Origin: JAQGMO01 sp050954505
GTDB taxonomy: Bacteria > Pseudomonadota > Gammaproteobacteria > Burkholderiales > Burkholderiaceae_D
NCBI GenBank assembly: GCA_050954505.1
Contig: JBPBPY010000100.1
Span: 1 to 6,415 of the forward strand
Length of the DNA stretch: 6,415 nt
Direction of reading: 5' to 3'
The notes under the pieces were generated by a model. That model saw only the letters and a list, made by a program, of their open reading frames with translations. It was not told where the DNA came from and did no database searches. Positions 6,129 to 6,415 of this stretch are shown here, piece after piece. The first letter of the stretch is position 1. The number at the start of each line of letters is the position of its first letter. Both the position numbers and the translations under genes were made by a program.

Positions 6129-6163
6129 GCGCCGGCGGCAGGTCTCTGCAGCGGGCGCGTTTT
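6129..6163 (+). terminator. Possible weak terminator or attenuator hairpin before tuf
   Basis: GCGCC (6129-6133) can pair with GGCGC (6154-6158), and inside it GCAG (6138-6141) with CTGC (6146-6149) around a GTCT loop. The two stems are separated by an internal loop. The structure is followed by G and TTTT (6160-6163), with a second TTTT at 6168-6171. It could lower read-through from the tRNAs into tuf or be a processing site. The interrupted stem makes it a weak call. Confidence 0.3.
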
Positions 6164-6290
6164 ACCGTTTTGCCGGGCGACAAATTCCCCGGTGGCGGCG
6201 CAGGATCGGCAGTATCAGGACACATCTGCAACATCATCAGGAAGTCGGGCGCGTGCCTGGGCATTCTCTTCAAATCGTTAGGAGTCTAAG

Positions 6291-6415
6291 ATGGCAAAAA
6301 GCAAATTTGAGCGGAACAAACCGCACGTCAACGTCGGCACCATCGGCCACGTCGATCATGGCAAGACCACGCTGACCGCAGCAATCGCGACCGTTCTGTC
6401 GAAGAAATTCGGCGG
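6291..6415 (+). CDS. tuf: Translation elongation factor Tu (3' partial)
   Basis: Only the first 41 codons and two bases are present; the family is about 396 residues, so the window edge removes most of the gene. EF-Tu is the cytoplasmic GTPase that carries aminoacyl-tRNA to the ribosome. The visible sequence reads MAKSKFERNKPHVNVGTIG and then the P-loop GHVDHGKT (residues 19-26), where Lys25 and Thr26 contact the nucleotide. The ATG has a strong ribosome binding site, AGGAG at 6280-6284, six bases upstream. Linkage to the tRNA genes marks it as the tufB-type copy. In related genomes a tRNA-Trp and secE-nusG-rpl genes follow. It probably shares the tRNA promoter at 5686-5714. Confidence 0.97.
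   Translation, partial: MAKSKFERNKPHVNVGTIGHVDHGKTTLTAAIATVLSKKFG

Overview
The window looks like a chromosomal segment of a betaproteobacterium, most likely of the Oxalobacteraceae or a close relative. This rests on the fairly GC-rich codon use, the tRNA-Tyr/tRNA-Gly/tRNA-Thr/tuf order, the EF-Tu N-terminus (MAKSKFERNKPHVNVG), a sigma-54 style PEP-CTERM gene and a glutathione-type Kef antiporter. The genus is an inference from recognition; no database search was possible.

Left part (1-1230, + strand): the 3' nine-tenths of a MidA/NDUFAF7-family SAM-dependent methyltransferase gene, cut by the window edge, is followed after a single base by a small two-helix membrane protein of the DUF2905 family. 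The pair is probably one transcript.

Middle (1231-2304, + strand): an AT-rich gap carries a good match to a sigma-54 (-24/-12) promoter. Behind it is a single secreted protein with a signal peptide, a choice-of-anchor L domain and a C-terminal PEP-CTERM sorting signal. A long perfect hairpin closes the unit. No exosortase or polysaccharide genes are in the window, so sorting must depend on genes elsewhere.

Right-middle (2454-5425, - strand): a KefC-like CPA2 cation:proton antiporter with a RCK/TrkA-N domain comes first in transcription order. It overlaps by four bases (ATGA) a gene for a protein with about six ankyrin repeats and a Pro/Ala-rich N-terminal region. This translationally linked pair is the least explained part of the window.

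Right end (5426-6415, + strand): a divergent intergenic region holds a perfect 16-bp palindrome next to a TATAAT box, and a near-consensus sigma-70 promoter eight to fifteen bases before tRNA-Tyr(GTA). Then come tRNA-Gly(TCC), tRNA-Thr(GGT) and the first 41 codons of tuf (EF-Tu). This matches the conserved bacterial tRNA-tufB cluster.

Most of the window is ordinary chromosomal content. I see no CRISPR array, insertion sequence, phage gene or clear defence system. The most useful leads are the sigma-54 control of the PEP-CTERM gene, the antiporter-ankyrin coupling and the palindrome upstream of the tRNA operon.
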